This document shows positions 6,326 to 6,857 of a stretch of 6,857 nucleotides of DNA, one piece after another. Made by a program: the position numbers and the translations under genes. The DNA is taken from positions 1 to 6,857 of the forward strand of contig PWMO01000246.1 in the NCBI GenBank assembly GCA_003558175.1. Direction: 5' to 3'. The notes below the pieces were generated by a model that saw only the letters and a list, made by a program, of their open reading frames with translations, was not told the DNA's origin and ran no database searches. This stretch comes from Spirochaetaceae bacterium. GTDB taxonomy: Bacteria > Spirochaetota > Spirochaetia > DSM-27196 > PWMO01. Numbering within the stretch: the first letter of the stretch is position 1; the number at the start of each line of letters is the position of its first letter.

Positions 6326-6348
6326 GAAGAGCAACAGCGGAGGCGAGA

Positions 6349-6857
6349 GTGAAGATACTGATTTCCAGCGCGAAAACCAACGACGTGCGGACGGCGGCCG
6401 ATCTTGGAGCCGGAGGTATCTTTGCCACACCGTCAATGCTGGCAGCAACCGGACCGGATTGGCGCAAGCGGCTTGCAGCAAGCGCAGCTCTGCTGGACGG
6501 CCCCATCCACATGCAGTCCACCGAGCGCGATACCGAGCGCATTCTGGCGCAGTTTGACCAGTTCCAGCGGCTGGCCGGAGAACGGCTGGTTGCCACCATC
6601 TGCATCAGCCGTGCCGGACTGGCGGCAGCGCGCCGGCTGCAGGACGCGCTGATCCCCACCAACGTCTCCGGGGTGGTGACGTTCAACCAGGCAGTGATTG
6701 CTGCGCAGTCCGGAGCGGACTACGTCTCGATCTGCTTCGGGTGCGTGGATTCGGCTGACTCGACGGACGCCGCCGCACCGCAGGACGGCACGCCGGAGAC
6801 CGCCGGACTGACGGACAGCGTTGCCGCGTACATCGCCCGGCATCGGCTCGATACCCG
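6349..6857 (+). CDS. Transaldolase / fructose-6-phosphate aldolase-like protein lacking the catalytic lysine (3' end cut)
   Basis: An open frame starts at GTG 6349, with GGAGG (6339-6343) 5 nt upstream, and runs off the window after 169 codons. It aligns by eye along its first ~135 residues with small transaldolases such as E. coli FsaA (220 aa): a first beta strand (MKILISSA), an LGAGGIFATPSML block at the position of GVTTNPSII, a conserved Gln56 (FsaA Gln59), AGLAAARRLQ (FsaA EGLAAIKMLK), IPTNVSGVVTFNQAVIAAQSGADYV (FsaA IPTLGTAVYGAAQGLLSALAGAEYV, 102-126) and a following VD. Members form a Schiff base through a strand-4 lysine (Lys85 of FsaA, in VKVPVT). Here that position is Thr83 in LVATICIS. 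FsaA Asp6, Asn28 and Tyr131 are also replaced (Ser6, Thr27, Cys129). The only lysines visible are 2, 9 and 40. It therefore cannot work as a classical aldolase. A loop of about 20 residues rich in Asp, Ala and Thr after the VD looks like an insertion. Family membership is likely; function is unknown. Confidence 0.7.
   Translation, partial: MKILISSAKTNDVRTAADLGAGGIFATPSMLAATGPDWRKRLAASAALLDGPIHMQSTERDTERILAQFDQFQRLAGERLVATICISRAGLAAARRLQDALIPTNVSGVVTFNQAVIAAQSGADYVSICFGCVDSADSTDAAAPQDGTPETAGLTDSVAAYIARHRLDT

Noticed and set aside
6231..6686. N-terminal extension of the dehydrogenase up to an ATG at 6686
   Set aside because: The added stretch overlaps the transaldolase-like coding region and the palindrome, resembles no known domain, and a good AAGGAG-ATG start exists at 6230.

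Overview
The window is high-GC bacterial chromosomal DNA, with Shine-Dalgarno-led genes, sigma70-type promoters and few gaps. The genes are mostly catabolic, salvage or accessory. No rRNA, tRNA, CRISPR or insertion sequence is visible. The species cannot be named. AraM-type glycerol-1-phosphate dehydrogenase, NCS1 permease and PIN toxin occur in many phyla, and a spirochaete or another high-GC free-living bacterium is only a guess.

Layout. (1) Positions 1-1320 (+) hold the 3' three quarters of a long-chain acyl-CoA synthetase of the AMP-binding family. (2) Convergent with it, and overlapping its last 6 bases, is a codB-codA operon on the minus strand. It encodes an NCS1 cytosine-type permease (2581-3897) followed 33 bp later by a CodA-family deaminase (1315-2547). 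A perfect TATAAT -10 box (4000-4005) with a TTGCGG -35 at 17 bp lies about 100 bp upstream of codB. (3) Positions 4120-4784 (-) hold a Phd/YefM-type antitoxin followed by a PIN-domain (VapC-like) toxin, overlapping. Their promoter has a consensus TTGACA box, a 17-bp spacer and TAGAAT, and sits so close to the antitoxin ATG that the mRNA should be leaderless. (4) Positions 4887-6230 (-) encode an AraM/EgsA-type sn-glycerol-1-phosphate dehydrogenase. (5) Divergent from it, 6349 to the window end (+) encodes the N-terminal 169 residues of a transaldolase/fructose-6-phosphate-aldolase-like protein. A near-perfect 20-bp palindrome (6306-6325) lies between the two genes.

How the genes work together. 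CodB should import a nucleobase and CodA deaminate it. CodA keeps all metal ligands but has Cys where E. coli CodA has Asp-314, the residue that excludes 5-methylcytosine, so the operon may salvage 5-methylcytosine to thymine. The toxin-antitoxin cassette lies between two imperfect 43-bp direct repeats (4059-4101 and 4861-4903), which suggests an inserted or excisable unit between the dehydrogenase gene and the codBA promoter. The dehydrogenase and the transaldolase-like gene may be co-regulated from the palindrome. The latter lacks the Schiff-base lysine and several other active-site residues of its family, so its chemistry is open.
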